From NCBI GenBank assembly GCA_024349245.1, contig JALDNG010002257.1, positions 1 through 64,000 of the forward strand: a stretch of 64,000 nucleotides of DNA, in the 5' to 3' direction. Of the stretch, positions 36,501 to 49,894 are shown piece by piece. The translations under genes were made by a program, and so were the position numbers. This DNA comes from Neodontobutis hainanensis (Eukaryota; Chordata; Actinopteri; Gobiiformes; Odontobutidae). The notes under the pieces are model-generated. The model was given only the letters and a program-made list of their open reading frames with translations. It did no database searches and had not been told where the DNA came from. The stretch's first letter is position 1. Each line of letters begins with the position of its first letter.

Positions 36501-39500
36501 TGTCCGTAAATGGCAGGTCTCATAGACTCTTCTGATTTGTCCAAACATTGTAAAACCTCCATGTCATTCGAGTCTGGATGAGATAGTTGTGTAGTTGTGT
36601 ATCTTTGGTGTTTTATTGCTTTACAGTGACAGCTCTTGTTTTTCTGTGACATACCATAAACCATAAACAGTTAATTCTCACTTAGACTAAATATAACATG
36701 TTTGACAAAAATAATAATCCAGATAATTCATCCAGAATTCAAGCAATCCAACCTTGTCCTTTTAAAAGACTGTAAATGTTTTTCTGCTTGTCAGACCGTC
36801 CATTAACTTTATCATTTTTTTTGAATGAAATGAATTAATAACTATTCACTTTGAGAGGGTAAAACAAAAGACAGAGCAGACACACAAAAAACAGCGACAG
36901 CTCAGAGAGATTATTTACCTCAGTGGGATAAACATTTGGGTGTATGGGATGGAACGAATGTGAATGACAAGGCAGCTGATTTCTCCTAATTGGTTTTGAC
37001 TGTCTCTCTTTGAAACTGCCGCTGTGTTTCCAGGCAAACCGTTATCTCTCCCAATAATCTGGAGCACGCGCTTAATTTCTTCAGACAAATATCAAAACCC
37101 TCTCACCGCAGTGGATTAGGTTCAATTTAATAAGATTTACCGCTGTTTGTGGTATGCCTTCTCCATCAATCCACTGCCTTGAAGCTTTTTTAAGTTTGAT
37201 GATACCTTCGCCCACATGAACCACCCACACAGGCCCCCCACATGGCACTTTCACCTGGACTCACACCACTTACATAAGAAGTGACTTGGAAATGTTTGTT
37301 TTAAGAAAATACCACAGGGTGAGATTGTGTCATGGATTGTGTTTGCAGATCTGCATTTGAAGAGGTTTCTTTTGGAGCATGTGCGTGGTACCGACACTTC
37401 ATCCAAGAAACTCTTGAGCGGAGCTTATTTGCACTGGAAACAAATGACATTATGTCACCCGGCAAAGGGTTTTTTCTCTTTTCTTTTTACCTAAAATATA
37501 TATTTAAATAACCACTGTGGGCAATTTTTGTGTTCTGGCGCACAAAGTACAGCTTGTCAAGACCTTATCCAAAAGGAGCTCTTCACTGGCTCAGGATTAG
37601 TCTGAATATCCCCAAACAGTGCAACAAGCAACAAGTTGCTAATTTAGCTAATTTCTCTGAAGCGGATGAATGTCTGCAGTAGAAGTAAATGCATTTTACC
37701 AAAAAAAGACATCAGGAAACAAATGATTCATGCATATGTATTTCTTCAGGCTAGATCCACTCAACATTTGACTTTATAGTATTTTTGGTGTGTGGTCCAG
37801 ACTATGTGAGTTTTGTTATTGCTGTGTTTTCTAGTGTGGCTGTATAAGTCTATAAACTCTAGCTCAAGAAAGCATTTTAAAACAGTTCTTGCCACGTCTT
37901 TTGATTTAGTGGCACAAAAAGACAGAGATTGATGTCTTTTGTGTAAAATGAAAGAAAGCCTTGCTCCTCTCTTTGTAAAAATCTGGTTAGGTTGTTATAA
38001 AACCAAATTGTAATACAATTAAATCATAAAAAGTGACTGTGTTATGTAAAGAACCTCTCAATGTGTATTAAAGGAATTGAATCTGACAGGATTTAGTTTG
38101 AAACTGGCAGGCAACAGATAAGCATTTATATCACTACTTTAGCTCTAATCTCACTTAATCTTCTTCTGCCTCAACTTTCAATTTACCCACATTAGAGATA
38201 TGTTTAGGATTTTATCAAGCCAATCTTTGACAAAGTCACATACGGTGCTGTGTCAACTCTGCAAACATTTTTAATCATGTAAGTTATTTGGATCAGTTTA
38301 AGTAAAGTTTTTCAAAACATCCTTACTGAGAATAGATATGGATTAATTTGACTAGTATTTAAAGTGACCACCACAGAATCTCCAGATTAGGACTTTGTTG
38401 ATCGATACAGTCTTCCAGAAGGTCTTTGAAGTCACACTTTCTCAGTTTTTGATGCACATTTCCAAAGTTTTATTAATACATTATCACTTAAAAGGTCTTC
38501 AAGCTTCAACAAAGGGCTTCAACAAAGCCCATGAGGACTTCGGGTTAAAACCAACTGTCTGGACAAACTAGTTTTTTTTAAGAAGATAAAATCGAAATGT
38601 ACAGTACGCAAAATAATATATGCTAAATATTTTTTAATGAAACCAAAATCAATACCCAATAATAAAAGCTAGTGTTACATTATCAAACACTTCCTTCAAA
38701 AGTAATCCTCTGTAAACTCCGGTGGTTCTGTCTGATTCTTGTCCGTTCGTGGTCACTAGTGTTCCAGAAATAGAGCGAAAAATCCTACTCCATACATCAT
38801 TCATAAGTGTGTTTTGTACAGGCTGCTGGGAATAAACAAGTGTTTGTCGTTCCTTTAGGGAAGAAGGCTTGCATGTGATTAGTGCCAAATGCAAACAAGA
38901 CAAACAGCGAACACGTTGTCCCCACGAGCAGCGCCCCTCTGTGGGTCAGACTGCGATAAAACTGACACTTTGTTTGACTGGCGTGACTCCTTTCGGTGGA
39001 GTGGGGCTGTAATGGTAGGTTCACAATCCACCCCAGGTAAATGCCATAGACGGATCATGTTTTATTAAATACAAGGCCAGAGCGTGGAAATCTGCTCTCT
39101 TTTAACATCCTATGGAATTTCCCTCGCGTTGGAAAGTCCCCCTACAGCTCCATGATGCAGAGAGTGTCCACTTGTGTGTGTGTCTGAAGGAGCACATTGT
39201 GAACACATCAGGAGTAGTCAGGGAGCTGCTGATTATTGTATTACAAGTCATGGGAAATATGGTTTACATAGACTTCACTTCAAAAGACTGATAATTACAG
39301 CACTTGCTAAAAATATTTCAGCTGGACTTTCAACCCAAATGAATGATTAATGTTTCTGCAAACCATTCAAATCTTTTAGAAGATAAATAATTGCAACTGA
39401 TTTTCAAACAAATAAAACAACTAAAGTTAAGTTTCCATTCTGTGGTAGGCAAATATTTTTATGTTTTTACTCTGGGTTTTACATGCTTTCTTTCCTCAGT

Positions 39501-42412
39501 CAAACCCTGACTTTGTGCACTTTACACAATGTCTATACATCAGCCGGCACAGACAGATTTTTGGATCAAGTGTATATAAGTGCACCCGCCAAAAGGAACT
39601 GGACTGAAGCTAATTCAAACAGTAACCAACATAAAATCTGAAAATAATGTTCTCATTTATTCTCTTCCATCAAGAAAAGGAACAGCGATACATCAAAGAG
39701 AAATCATTGTAACGGATGAGTTTACAAAGTTTAAAGTTGGCATAACAAATAGGATTGGGGTACTAATACTTAAAATACTAATACTTCAAGTGTGCATTGT
39801 GGAAAACACAACACAATACACTAAAAAAAACTTGAAAAAAAAAAAATGGACATGTAAAGCTCCCACAGCGGGAAGTTCCATTAATTCTTATTTCCCATTT
39901 AACTTGCATTGTACATGTATTCATACACTAACAGTGATAATATTTAACAAAAAGTCCTATAAATCTATTTCAGCCGGAGAAAAATACAATATTTGGAAGA
40001 CAATGGTTCTGGACAATGGACTGTGGCTTTGGGAATCACTTAAATCAAATCAATTCAGAAACCAGAGACCTTAAAAAAAAAAAAAAGAAGTAAAGCTGCA
40101 AATATTTTGATGTTCATATCATTATAGAGGAAATCACGCTGAGCAAAAGTCACTCCTTCAGCGTGGCTCTTGACACTGATCGTAAACCTGCCACTAAAAG
40201 TGACGACTTTAACCCAACACTGGCCATAAAGTCCTATTTCATCTTAATCCCAGGCTGGATTGGTTTACATACAGGCTCTAAAGCACTGGGGCACATGGTG
40301 TGCGTCAGTCACGTCCAGCTGCCATCCAGACACATCTCAGACCGTGAAATGTAAATCGTTCATCACACAGAGGTGGACTGGAGGGGTCGGCATGTTCTAG
40401 ACTCTACAAACCTTGCACTTCCCATTTGTTTAAAGCGGCGTGAGATCCACTGACATTTTTAATCATTACGGCATTGTGGTTTCCCCATTACTCTGGATAG
40501 ACTTTCCCTTTACGACCGTATTTACAATCACTTAATGAAACACCGCAGCTTTGCACGGACTCTTATCCAACGCAATAGCTTTTCGTAACAAAAGTGCAGT
40601 GGTTAAATAATTAGCTCAGTCCATGTCATCTGGAGGTGGTGTGGCTGGCAGAGCACAAATAGTGTTACGGCAGTATTTCACATTAAACTGGAGAACACTT
40701 CATTGTATCCAATCCATCAAAAGTGTACTTCTTGAATTCAAAGTTTACCAGTTTATTTATAATCAAGTCTTAGAGGTATTGGCTTTCTAAACATTTATGT
40801 CCTCTTTAGAAACTCATTGTGTTACTAATCTATTGAAACTGAGTCAGGCTGCATGCTTCAAATTCTAGAAGAAAACAGGTCCATTCAACTGCGTCTCCAT
40901 TTTAACTTAGCAGACCTTTAATTAAACGGCTGAATTGAACATCTTACTCAATAAAGGTCTCAGATGCACTAGAAGTAATACAAAAGAAAATCCATATATT
41001 GAAGCACAATACAAAAAAAAAACACTGGTATGAATGAATTGTACCATTAGCCATTAGACTGTGGCACAGCACACATTTTAAAACTCAATCAGAAGATGTA
41101 TTTCTTGCTAGGAGGTAGTTCCAGTAAAATATAACCCTAAAAAGTCATATAGGTTCCATATTATCTACTATGACATGTTAAAGCAGCACTTTTTAAACAT
41201 TTTCCCAGAAAATACAATAGCCTTGACAAAGCCTTTTTCATGGCTACCTTGCAAAACTCATTTTATATAGCTAGTGCAGAGTGTACTACAATTCTCGACC
41301 ATGTGACAGGTAACTACCTCTTAAGAGCACATCTGACTGGCTCCTTTCCACACGCTTGATATACAAATATATAGAGACATAACAGTCACATCTGAGGAAT
41401 GTCCACCACACTTTTGAGTTATTTAGTTGATGCACATCCTGAAAGGTTACGTCATGTTTCTTTTCAGTAAACTGCAAAATCTATTGCAGTAAATGACTAT
41501 TGCACATAACACTGAGCCATTGATTCTTTATCATCTAATGTCAGGCAATGGTCAATATACGAGACAACTATTGAAGAGTTATGGCTGTGCATAAAGAACA
41601 GACATCACCTAAACAAGATCTGATAGTTTCCACTGGACACAAGCCAGAGTCTTTCCAATCCACTTTACCTGGAGATAACATTAAAAACACAATGGGTTGA
41701 ATTCTTTACAAGTAGATATTCAAGCTCTGCTAACCCCAAACAGTCACCAATTAGAAGCAGAATGATTTTTGCTAATAAATAATATATATTCTTCAATATG
41801 TCCAGGGAGATATTTTAAAGGCTTGTAAAACATCTGGAAACACTGCATAAAACTAATGCAGAAAATATTTAGAGCAATTTTTTCTCCTGTAAACATCTGC
41901 ATATCGTAAAGGAAAGATTATTTTAGGTAAATTGCCAGCTCTTATGGTCTGACAAACAAAAATAAAATCCTAATCATTGTTGTTAGATGTTGGGCTTTAA
42001 TCAAGGTGGGATTGTGATGCAGAGCTGATCCGACCTGAAAAACATCCGGCGATACACACAGCTTGCCATTAATCTCCTTGCTATTAAAACGCCTGGACTT
42101 TCCACTTGGCGGCACAATACAGACTCTTTTGACTTTGTGTTATTATTATGGGAATCAGGGCCTAGGCTATTTTTAAGTCCTAGAAAAACAGCTCCTCCGC
42201 TGAGATCTTGGTCTCATTTTACAGCCAGACAGCATACAGCATGTTATTCTTTCTCGGTGCTGGCAACATAGACCTATGACTCACTAAATGTATTCTCTAA
42301 AGTGGAGGCTGAAATGTCAAGGCACACAAAGCAGCTCCTGCTGCCTGTCTTCACTCCGAGAGCCTTTATTGAGTGTGTCTCAGTCGTCCAGACAGCCATC
42401 AAGACTCTATAC
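30515..42412. other. Long non-coding stretch without recognised transposons
   Basis: About 12 kb with no gene I can support. Small local repeats occur: TTTGTTCGCTGC three times (32878-32913), a CCTT run (33757-33770), GCTTCAACAAAG twice (38508-38532), and A tracts at about 39832-39846 and 40073-40086. Patches such as 36990-37200 and 41995-42180 are less AT-biased and repeat-free and could be regulatory, but the sequence alone does not show this. The 164-codon plus frame at 39580-40074 is judged non-coding. Confidence 0.5.
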
Positions 42413-42625
42413 TAGGGTCTCCAACCTTTTTTCTTAGTCATCTACTTTTACAAAATAAAAAAGGCACGGAGCTACTCATGTTGGTAACATGTTTTCTCAT
42501 AGCTTATCTTAATGCAAAAAAAACTAAATTATTATGTTTTGCCCAAACATTAACTCTAAAATTTTATAAAATGTACACGTTTTGCTCGATACGCTTACAT
42601 CAGACACATATTTTAAGAAGGTTAA
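42413..42625 (+). mobile_element. hAT-type transposon end fragment
   Basis: It starts TAGGGTCTCCAACC and continues TTTTTTCTTAGTCATCTACT, TTTACAAAATAAAAAAGGCA, GGAGCTACTCATGTTGGTAA. This is the recognisable CAGGGGTCTCCAACC-type terminus of a fish hAT family, with the first base changed. No transposase coding remains and the other end was not seen. The T tract at 42756-42775 lies outside it. Confidence 0.5.
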
Positions 42626-43289
42626 CGTAAAAACACAAAAATATGCAACATGAAAGTGACTCTATCAACATTTACAAGTTTCTCAGTGACCTTTCTGTGG
42701 ACGCATTCCTCCCCCAAATTTGAGGATTTTTTTAAGATTAAATTTTTTTAGGTAATTTTTTTTTTTTTTTTTTTTTACACCTGCACCAAAAAAACTTTTC
42801 CCAAACCAGGAATCATGTTGACATCAGTTCATCCTGTTTGTGACACTTGACGTTTTTATCAAAAGTGCAGTAAACAGCTCTAAATAAGTGTGTTGTGTAT
42901 TTAACAACTCTTTACTGTAACTGCAGAGAAAATAATAATAACTAATAATAATAACTGAACAGACTGATGTGAAGCCACAACATGCTTTCAGTATTATTTG
43001 ATGGCACTACAATCACAACCAGAAACTTGTTTCAATTTGGCAAAGACACCCTGTAATAAGTAAACCGCATTGTGAAATGAACAGCACAGGAAGAAGACTA
43101 AAACAAAACTGTGCACAATGACAAGAGTTACATACAGTAGCTCTATAGCAGTGTCCAAATGTATTGTTCAAATCTTATTAATGTCTGTGTGAAATTCTGC
43201 AAAATTATAAACCGCGTCACTACCAAAGCAAATGGTCTGTAATCATCTGTAGAAGCCTCCTTCTTTATGCATTTGTGGCATTTTGAGGC
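42626..43289. other. No gene seen
   Basis: AT-rich DNA with a T tract at 42756-42775. No other feature. Confidence 0.6.
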
Positions 43290-43416
43290 TCTGCATTTCT
43301 TCAGTTCTCACCAGAGTTTGATTGACAGCTTTTACACCAGCTTCAACACACCATACTCCCAAGTGAACGGAGTTTGGTTTAATTGGCATAAACACGGCAG
43401 GTGTGAAAGCACCTTA
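43290..43416. mobile_element. MITE-like remnant, second copy of the shared terminus
   Basis: It ends with GCAGGTGTGAAAGCACCTTA at 43397-43416, identical over 20 bp to 29861-29880. The body differs from the other copy except for short words. The left end is unclear. Confidence 0.5.
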
Positions 43417-46400
43417 AATAACTATGCAATGCTTGATTGACCAAAAGAGAACAAGGTCATAATAATAATCATAATAATAAACAATTAGGCCTACATTTTA
43501 TATACATAAAAAACAAATATCCATGTGCTTCGAGATTTTGTAAGCAATAATAGCCCTTAAACACGATTAGGTGAGTTCAATGCCTAAGATTACATTATTT
43601 TCACAGAAACAGTTACAATTATTTTTATAGGTTTATAGGAGGGGGTCAAGAATTACACATTAAAACTGACTGGTTAACAGTGTCGGGACAACTACTGACA
43701 ACTAACAATGCGAAAAAGAAGGCAAGTGCCAGACCTCAACAGTTACTGTAATGACAACTCAAAGTTAAGTCCATAAGTGAAGAAGACAATAACTGAAAGC
43801 AATATCAGCCACATGTTGTGCTGCTATGCTTGGATATATTTCTTAACCAGATTTCACAGAAAAGTCATCATCATTCTTTTATCTAAATGGTGCAATATTA
43901 AACATTTTGATTCCAATAGTTCAGCACCTCAGTCAAACAATGTATTTGACTTTGACCCATTTCTTTAGCGCTCTTCTGTTAAATGTCTGGAGCAGGCAGT
44001 GAGTCAGACTGTGTAAGGCAGGACTTCCTTAGCTTCAAAAGCAGCGTGGAGGGCGACTTGTGTAAAGTGTTTTATTCCTCTCTTTGTCTGTAAAGAACCA
44101 GCGTTCTGTTGGGCCTGTTCACTTCTTACTAGCGCCCTCTATTGCCTGTGGAAAAGCCTCTTTACTGCAGCAGGATGAGGTCATGCCAGTCCTGGAGCAG
44201 AGCCGGAGACTGGGCCGCTGCCTGACAGAGGTGAGACAATAAAGGCAGCGGGAAATGTAGGTTAGCAGCCAAATCCTAGCGGAACACGGTACACACATAT
44301 GCCTCTCGCAGTGGGATGTCTATTTAGGCCAGTGACTTTCTAACTTTGCACTGACCCACCTTCAAAAGACTACTGGTGTTTTTAACCTTAAAAATAGAGA
44401 ACAATCAATGGCTAAATGAAGAAGTTTAGTTTATCCAAACCTCTCCAAAGTTTCAAGAAATATGGAAGTAAAATGTAATCCTTTTGAAGCTAAACTTGGG
44501 CAACGCTCCAGACTTACTTTTACTCATCAAAATGCTGCCAAAGCCTTGTTTTGTTGACCCAAAAATTAAGACTATAATTAGGATTCACCAAAATATGAGA
44601 GCAATTAAAAAGATGTCTATGTAATGTTTTGAATGGTTGTGTAATAATAATATTTTTGTCTCTTTTGTGGCAGGCAGTGAAGTGAAGTTTATCTGATCAT
44701 ATGTTTACTTATCTATCCACTCTAACAAGAAAGACAGTGATGAAAAAGTACAAGAGTAAATGGGTAGAGAGCACAAGCGATGAAAGAGGCTGGTGGTGGG
44801 CTGTCGATACATTTCCGAGGGGAGAGCACAGGAGTGATGAGGTGCACAGTCCTCGGCGGCTTTGGGATCTCAGCAGGGCTCGGCTGGGACTGGAAAACTG
44901 TGTCAAGGACGACTGAGAAAAGACGGAGTCGCACAAACTCACTGACTCCCACTAAAGTGATAGGATCAGTGTCAGCATCAAGGTTTTATATGGAATGAAC
45001 ATGACTGTACTAAAAGGATCATCTTTACCCCATTCTCATGCCACTGTAGGTAAAAGATGTGTGTAATTTGAGGGATGCTCCAATATCACTTTTCAAAAAC
45101 AAGTATTAAAACTTAAATTGGAGTAACCTATGCCAAATCATGTCAATATAGGTTTCCAGCACTTCGAAAAGATTGTTAGCAGTGTAGCACTGGCGTTTTA
45201 GCAATCTGCAAAATGAGTGTCACTCTTTTGTTAGACTTTCTCCATGTTAGTCCCAAACAAATGGGGCAAATGTGATATTTTTGACAAGGGAAACAGAAAT
45301 AAAATGTGTAACATACAGAAATGATTTGTACTGGAAAGTAGAAACATTCCCTCAACCCACATATTTTGGTTTTAGTCGCACAAAGATGAAATTCATATGT
45401 TTCAATTTTCAGCGAGCAACTGGAAAAATCAGCTTGAACAGAGTTTCATGCAACCAAGCTAAAAAATTCCGTGCTATTATTCAGGATGTGACCTGTCCCA
45501 AGCTGAACCCTCTTGGCTCCAGCTGTCACCCGTTCAGCTCAAGACGGTGAAATCAGTCAGGTCTTCGTTCTGCTACAGATCTAGGTCGAGAGTCAGTGCT
45601 GGCAAGCCGAGAGGGGCTTAATGCAGAACAAATGTTTTCAGAAAGTCGCCCAGTGTTGAATCAGCATCATTCATTTCACTCAAGACTATTTTTTTCATTC
45701 TATTTGCCGTTTTTCTTCCCTCAGGACTCTCCGTCAACAGCTGCTTTGCATTTGGCTCTGATGATGAGAGTTTGATTTTGCCCACGCCTTTAACCCCTGC
45801 CACAAACTGTTGGCCTTACTATAAGCCCATCATCAAACACCATTGACCCGATTGCGTTCAATGTCTCAAAAGAAATTGTATATAAACCCAAGCACTGGCA
45901 GCACACTACTAATCAAAAATGGGGAAAAACTCAACATAACACTTTTGTTGGAACATTTTGAAACTGACTGAAGGTATTTGCTTTCTTTGATTTACAAAAG
46001 CCTTAAAGATAATAAAAGCTGCAAAAATAATCAGACACTTACAGCAAGCCATAACCAATCAATATTATTGATTATTTATTATTATAATGTAAAATTGGCT
46101 AATCTACCTGTCAGTAGCCTTTACCTATGTAGATATATAAATATAACTTATCCATCTCTGTAGAGATTAATACTTTTCTCCATCCATAATATTAGCTTAT
46201 AAAACTTTCACAAAAACTAAAGTCACACAAATGATGACAAATGTGTTATTTCAAATCAACTCCTGCATCAGCAGTGCTCACTTTTTCAAACTTTAATGTC
46301 ATTTGCTTCCCAGTTAATGTGAATGCATCTATAAAGCAGTTACTTATTAGAGAACAGATACAACAGAAACAGAGCAAAGATGAAGAAAATTTCTGTCATG

Positions 46401-46874
46401 TCTGATAAACTGAGTATTTAAAGACATGCTCATGCCTGCTGTGACAGTTTATACAGATCAACATGAACATGAGAGCTGGAGGCACCGCAGCACGAGGATG
46501 TGCGCACTCAGTTACAGTCCAAGTCATCTTGTTAGTCTCCTGCTGGAGTTGCTAATGTGAGCAGCTGAGGAGGAAAGTTTCTTAAAATAAAGATTTCCTT
46601 AGAAGCTATGAACGTTACAAGTGACTGTTAAGACAGACAACAGACAAAAAGGAAGACTGTAGCGCTCTCTCTTGTTGCAGGACACCTACATGAAAACAAA
46701 TGAGGTAATAACAGACGCAAGATAGTCCTATACACCTTTGGACAGGTCAGAGAAAATCAGTGATGTAAAATCAGTGATGTATGAGTTAGGTGTGCTTTAT
46801 AAGAATGAAAACAAATACCATGTGTATAATGCAACATGTGTTCATTGTTATTTATTGGGGACTTGTGTTATGGG
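43417..46874. other. Non-coding stretch with one exon-like island
   Basis: No gene can be supported except the ambiguous island at 44161-44222. A CpG-containing patch at 44780-44960 has overlapping open frames on both strands but no recognisable protein. Confidence 0.5.
44161..44222. other. Exon-like island, strand ambiguous
   Basis: On the plus strand a 60-bp open segment (20 codons, QDEVMPVLEQSRRLGRCLTE) sits between CTCTTTACTGCAG and GTGAGA, a fair acceptor and donor. On the minus strand the same bases follow a good pyrimidine tract and acceptor (CTCACCTCTGTCAG) and read AAAQSPALLQDWHDLILLQ to a TAA, as a terminal exon would. I recognise neither peptide. It could be an exon of an unknown gene on one strand or chance. 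Confidence 0.25.
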
Positions 46875-47233
46875 GCAAAGTGGCTCAGGAGACATGAGTA
46901 TGGCGTCCGATAACCGGAAGGTTGGAAGTTTGATTCCCACTCCCTCCTGTTCATTCTGTTATTGTGTCCTTGGGCAGAAACCTCACCCACCTTGCCTCAA
47001 GTGCCATGAATGAATGAATGTGTGTGATTGTGGGGTGTGTTTGGCGGTGGTCGGATATGGCTGTTGGTACTGTGTGTATGGCAGCCCTTCTCTTTGTCAA
47101 TATGCCCCGGGGCAGCTGAGGCTACAAAGATAGCTTACAACCACCACAGAGTGTGAATGGCTGAGTGGAAGCATAATGTAAAGTGCTTTGGGTGCCTGAG
47201 AAGGGTACAAAAAAGCGCTAAATAAAAGCATGC
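46875..47233 (+). mobile_element. tRNA-derived SINE
   Basis: The head has an A-box-like AGTGGCTCAGGAGACATGAG and a B box GGTTGGAAGTTTGATTCCC. The body contains TTGTGTCCTTGGGCAGAAAC, a block shared with the SINE at 48226. The tail GTAAAGTGCTTTGGGTGCCT then AAAAAGCGCTAAATAAA resembles the 3' end of an L2-type LINE. The tail lacks a long A tract, as expected for a tail recognised by a LINE of the L2 type. Confidence 0.75.
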
Positions 47234-48225
47234 TATGTACAATTTGCATTTTCCACACGTGTAGTGTGATCTGACCAGAACTTTACAGTGTCCAGTAACT
47301 CACTTTTTTCTTGCTAAACCTAAATGAGACACATGGGAGACTGTTGGTTGTTAAGCAAATATTTGAGAAAGGATCTTAAAAGTAATGAATGGTTAACTAA
47401 CACTGCAAAATAAGAGACAATCATACAACTGTTATATATTTTAGCTGATTTTTAACTGACTGTTTATTAAGGACTAGATTCATATGGGGCAGGACATAAT
47501 TTAAAGCAAGATAAAAGTGTAAATATTCAAAACGCTTGTTTATTTGCAACCCACAAATCAAAATCAAAACTGAATTATTGTATGCACTTCACAAAACCAG
47601 AACATCACAGTAAGAATAAGGGTTATTTTGTAGCCTTGAATATATTGACAAAATGGATTCAAGTATTTGATTAATTTTAACATATAATACACTGTGTAAC
47701 ATACAAACACATTATGGTATAAAACTACTCACAATGCAATACATTTAATAGCAGTTAAGAGATGCATGAAACATTTATCTGAGGAGTAGCTATACTTCCT
47801 CATCTGTAGTAAGTCAGGGAGCTCCTTCTTAAATTGAAGCACAATACAGTACAAAACATCTGCCTCCATTTATATGCCTCCGTTTTATCTTCCGTTAACT
47901 GTGCAACTATGTGCACGTGGCTCTTTTAGAACCGACACAATGGAGAGGGTCTCGCCACAGTTATCCTTTCAGAAGACATACACACTTAGATAAATCTATG
48001 AGAATACAGTACGCATACTAGTTCTAGATCTTACAAGCAACATTTTTGACTATGTTTGCCACATGATTAAAGTAAAAAGAAGAAACCACCACAGATTTAG
48101 GACAGAAATCTGTTCAAAATGAGACAAAAGCCAACTCAAATAACAATGAAACCAAAATGACAGAAACCTAATTATTCACATACCTCACAAAAACAAGGCT
48201 GGTTTGCTGACAACTTTTCAGAATT
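47234..48225. other. No gene seen
   Basis: AT-rich DNA between two SINEs. Confidence 0.6.
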
Positions 48226-48480
48226 CGGAGGTAGCGCAGTGGGTAGAGTGGCCGTCCTTCAACTTCGATCCCTGCTCGAAACATCCCAAAATATCATAAC
48301 ATCCCGCTCTCCCTGCATACTGTCGTTGTGTCCTTGGGCAAGACAATTAACCTACATTGCCTCCGGTGATGTTCTGTAACACCGGTAAATAGTTTAATGT
48401 ATGTAAAGCGCTTTGAGTGCCTACCACTGTAGGTGGAAAAGCGCTATATGAAAATAAAGATTATTATAATTATTATTTCA
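48226..48480 (+). mobile_element. tRNA-derived SINE, same tail family
   Basis: The A box is GTAGCGCAGTGGGTAGAGTGG and the B-box region is CAACTTCGATCCCTG. TGTCGTTGTGTCCTTGGGCA follows. The tail TGTAAAGCGCTTTGAGTGCC then GGAAAAGCGCTATATGAAAA ends in an ATT-rich run. This is the clearest SINE in the window and shares body and tail with the one at 46875-47233. The plus and minus open frames over its end are not genes. Confidence 0.85.
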
Positions 48481-49829
48481 GGGAACAGTACAAACAAAAG
48501 CAGAGCCAAAACATTTTCAAAAAACACATTAGCAATCAGAAAAACAGTTTTGAACTTAGTGGATACAGTATTCAGTAGGTGTTCCAGACCCACAGGGTAT
48601 GCCAATACATTTATTACAAATGATAAAAAGGTCTTGCCCACATTTACTTTGTCTGGTTTCTATCCACAGAGAGGTCAGTGGCTCCACCATATCCACCACT
48701 TTATTCAAAACATGTATCCGTCCCAATGGTATCATTTTCTAAACATAACATAGGTGTACATACTTTTTAAATCAATTACAAAGAATGGGCAGAGTGCCAA
48801 TGTGAACAGAAAAAAAAAAAGAGTCTAATTTTAACTTTCCAATTTTAAATGAAAATGCATCAGCATACTGCTATGAACCATTTTGGTAAAACCACCTTTA
48901 TAGAAACATGAGCAATTTACTGGTCAAACGTAACCCCAGTGCAAGAGTGTGGGCATGTGCTCGGTTGAAAGCAGCCACAATGGACAGGCACAAAAAGATA
49001 AAATGTGGTGCTCATGCTGTCCTTGTGCGGTCATGTGGTTAACTTTGCCACATCAAAAAATCTCTGTGTCTTTGTGTGAGAAGGTTGTGTACTCACTTCT
49101 TCCTTTCACCAATTACCTCTAGAGCAGTAATAATGCTGGCCTATTAAAAACTGGGCCTGGTGCTCCATCAGCGGTGTGATTCTTGCTCGTGGTCCACTAA
49201 CGGGACGGGACTGATGGCTCCCACATGGCCCCAGCAAACAGTCACTGAGGGTGTGTTCTAAGATCTGTGAGGTGCACAAATTGTTTCCACACTGCCGCTT
49301 AGTTGGACTTACTGCTGAGTCATGGAGATTTACAGAGGCATGCACTCAAAGCCTAAGGGAATAGGAGCACTGTCTTACTTTATCATTATTCACCACTTAA
49401 AAGGAAATAGATACAAACTGCCCCCTCAGATGTTAAACAGGATGAGGCAAGATGTCTAACTGAGGCCTAAAAACAAAAGGCAGATGCATTTAGCAAAGCT
49501 AAACTTATCTAATTAAATATAGACACTAACCTTTTCCACCTAAAATAATTATCAGGTTTAAAACAGAAGTAACACAAGGTTGGAAATTGTCCTTACACAT
49601 ATGTGCCTTAAAGCAACTCAAATATTTAGCCCGTGACTATTACACTCTACATAATTAAACTGATTTGTTTTAAAATGCTTAAGGACCTCAGGGAATCAAA
49701 ATCTTTCGAAAAATGCTCAACCAGGCTGCAGCCATAGCCTTTGGGACTTTGTACACATTTTACATAATGGTAAATGCATTTACGATCTGTGACCCATTTT
49801 AGGATAGAAATCTTACCAAAACTCAGGCA
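48481..49829. other. No gene seen
   Basis: Ordinary DNA. The patch 49100-49345 is less AT-rich and has a minus-strand frame, but I cannot recognise it. Confidence 0.55.
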
Positions 49830-49894
49830 TTAACACAAATGGCTTTATTCATTGAATTTCCATTCAATGACCTAATGGAAGATGAGAAGAGGAA
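49830..49894 (-). mobile_element. Possible 3' piece of an older LINE split by Rex3
   Basis: The minus strand reads FLFSSSIRSLNGNSMNKAIC and soon reaches a stop. FxxSSIRSLN resembles the last conserved block (F-x-P-x-x-IRLLN) of Rex1/Babar-type LINE proteins. The rest of such a protein, on the same strand, lies on the other side of the Rex3 copy (52041-52521). The match is short, so this is inference. Confidence 0.4.

Noticed and set aside
39580..40074. 164-codon plus-strand open frame
   Set aside because: Lys/Asn/Ile-rich reading of AT-rich DNA that runs through an A tract (39832-39846); no domain, splice context or recognisable homology.
49839..49841. ATG as the start of the Rex3 protein
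   Set aside because: It lies in flanking DNA; similarity to Rex3 begins only at about 49895, so the apparent start is an accident of the truncation.
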